A DNA stretch of 38,921 bases from a virus, in IMG/VR virus record IMGVR_UViG_3300048930_000268, positions 1 to 38,921 of that record, one strand, 5' to 3'. The notes beneath the pieces are model-generated. The model was not told the DNA's origin, did not search any database, and saw only the letters and a program-made list of their open reading frames with translations. Below are positions 38,105-38,921 of the stretch, piece by piece; the stretch's first letter is position 1; each line of letters starts with the position of its first letter. The position numbers were made by a program, and so were the translations under genes.

Positions 38105-38921
38105 CAAAAAACCTCCGATACTGCTCATTTCCAAACTGACCAAGAGTCCTCTCGATGACCTCAGCGACGGTGATTTCATTAGGCAGCTCAATGCCAGCAC
38201 AGAAATGCTTCGTCCCAAACTCACAGGCTCCAGTGATAGCCCTGTAAGACTGGATGGCGTCGTCAATCGCCACCTTGGTTTTCATCGTCCAAGACTCAAA
38301 GCGAGAGGTGTCCCGGTCGGACAGCTTGAAGCGAAGGTCTTTGATAGCCTCTTCGACGGTCTTGCCGTGAGAGAAAAGGTCTCCCCGGCGAACGACAAAG
38401 CTCTCGTCTTTCTTGGGGAAGTTTTGGACTGTGAAAACTTCCACATCACCCAGGGTTTTTCGAGAGACGAACTTCTGATAAATTCCGTCAGCTAGGACGT
38501 AGCCACGCTCAAGCCAAGTCTCGAAGCTGATATTAAGACCACTCATCGAAGGAGTTTCGACGACCGTAGCGGTTTCATCTTTTTTCAAAATTTCCGGTTT
38601 CACTCCACGCAAAGATGCTACTGCGTAGTCTGCCAGGTGCTTAATAAGAACAGCGGTAGACATGACTGCGATCAAGGCGAACTGGTACGCCACGACGGAG
38701 CTGTTTCCCCGCGCCACGACGGAGCTGTTTTCCCACGCCACGACGGAGCTGTTGTCCCGCGCCACGACGGAGCTGTTTCCCCGCGCCACGACGGAGCTGT
38801 TTTCCCACGCCACGACGGAGCTGTTTTCCCACGCCACGACGGAGCTGTTTCCCCACGCCTCGACGGAGCTGTTTCCCCACGCCTCGACGGAGCTGTTTCC
38901 CCGCGCCACGACGGAGCTGTT
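38091..38921 (-). CDS. Octapeptide-repeat protein, C-terminal part (gene enters from window end)
   Basis: This is the 3' part of the gene begun at 1-334. The frame is open to base 38921 and begins inside a repeat. Nine complete octapeptides, plus a partial one, end at NSSVVAYQFA. Then comes a hydrophobic-ended helix (LIAVMSTAVLIKHLADYAVA), a linker with SMSGLNISFETWLERGYVLA, a beta part (DGIYQKFVSRKTLGDVEVFT), KDESFVVRRGDLFSHGKTVE, DLRFKLSDRDTSRFESW, SYRAITGACEFGTKHFCAGI, and TVAEVIERTLGQFGNEQYRR at the C-terminus. The YRAITGAC-FGT and DRDTS motifs mark a domain I recall from uncharacterised phage and bacterial proteins with similar repeats. Function unknown. Confidence 0.75.
   Translation of the reverse strand, partial: NSSVVARGNSSVEAWGNSSVEAWGNSSVVAWENSSVVAWENSSVVARGNSSVVARDNSSVVAWENSSVVARGNSSVVAYQFALIAVMSTAVLIKHLADYAVASLRGVKPEILKKDETATVVETPSMSGLNISFETWLERGYVLADGIYQKFVSRKTLGDVEVFTVQNFPKKDESFVVRRGDLFSHGKTVEEAIKDLRFKLSDRDTSRFESWTMKTKVAIDDAIQSYRAITGACEFGTKHFCAGIELPNEITVAEVIERTLGQFGNEQYRRFFDARA
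38687..38921. repeat. 24-bp tandem repeat array, right part (9 copies plus 19 bases)
   Basis: Nine full copies of the same 24-bp unit as at 1-216, and a tenth cut after 19 bases. Variants include tttcccc, ttttccc and tgtcccg at the variable end. They encode octapeptides starting G, E or D. The two arrays are not identical in copy order, so they are not a duplicated overlap. Confidence 0.95.

Noticed and set aside
1-38921. Direct terminal repeats as in T7-like phages
   Set aside because: Both ends carry the same repeat unit, but copy order and variants differ, so they are parts of one array rather than duplicated termini.
1-38921. tRNA or rRNA genes
   Set aside because: No cloverleaf with conserved T-loop and acceptor end, and no rRNA-like stretch, was recognised by eye.

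Overview
The window reads as one essentially complete genome of a tailed phage with podovirus-type virion genes, about 39 kb. It is apparently circular or circularly permuted, because both ends lie inside the same minus-strand gene, in a 24-bp tandem repeat. The host is probably Gram-negative: there are lipoprotein signal peptides, a spanin-like embedded lipoprotein and an amidase endolysin. The genus cannot be told from the sequence. A small XRE-type repressor with two palindromic operators gives it a temperate-looking switch, but no integrase, recombinase, partition or plasmid gene was recognised.

Layout. (1) Early leftward operon: from about 2914 down to 1, then across the window ends from 38921 down to 31735. 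It is tightly packed, with many ATGA/GTGA start-stop overlaps. It holds a Cro-position gene, a recombination pair (Gp157-like and a possible Rad52-like annealing protein), the octapeptide-repeat protein split by the ends, an Acb2/Tad1-type cyclic-nucleotide sponge, a replication initiator and a possible helicase-loader protein, an HTH protein, a tiny lipoprotein, many small unknown proteins and a RusA-type Holliday-junction resolvase. (2) Switch and lysogeny region, 2915-5277: operators, repressor, a roughly 400-base noncoding stretch with a good promoter, two lipoprotein genes that may be expressed from a prophage, and a leftward unknown gene diverging from the late operon across a promoter/inverted-repeat site. 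(3) Late rightward operon, 5278-31738: terminase subunits, small proteins, portal, scaffold, major capsid protein, intrinsic terminator, duplicated accessory domains, a large fibre or adhesin with an N-terminal Sec signal peptide, the lysis cassette, tail adaptor and nozzle proteins, three internal/ejection proteins, a metallophosphoesterase and a small metallopeptidase-like protein.

How it works together. The repressor probably shuts the leftward early promoter. The early operon supplies replication initiation, recombination and probably defence evasion, relying on the host replisome because no polymerase or helicase was recognised. The late operon packages DNA, builds a short-tailed particle with a glycine-rich receptor-binding tip and lyses the cell.

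Most noteworthy: the in-frame 24-bp repeat gene that broke the assembly, the Acb2/Tad1-like protein, a likely +1 frameshift at a G8 run, the signal-peptide-bearing fibre, the double operator, and the lipoprotein pair between repressor and late genes. Functions were assigned by reading motifs only; no database search was run.
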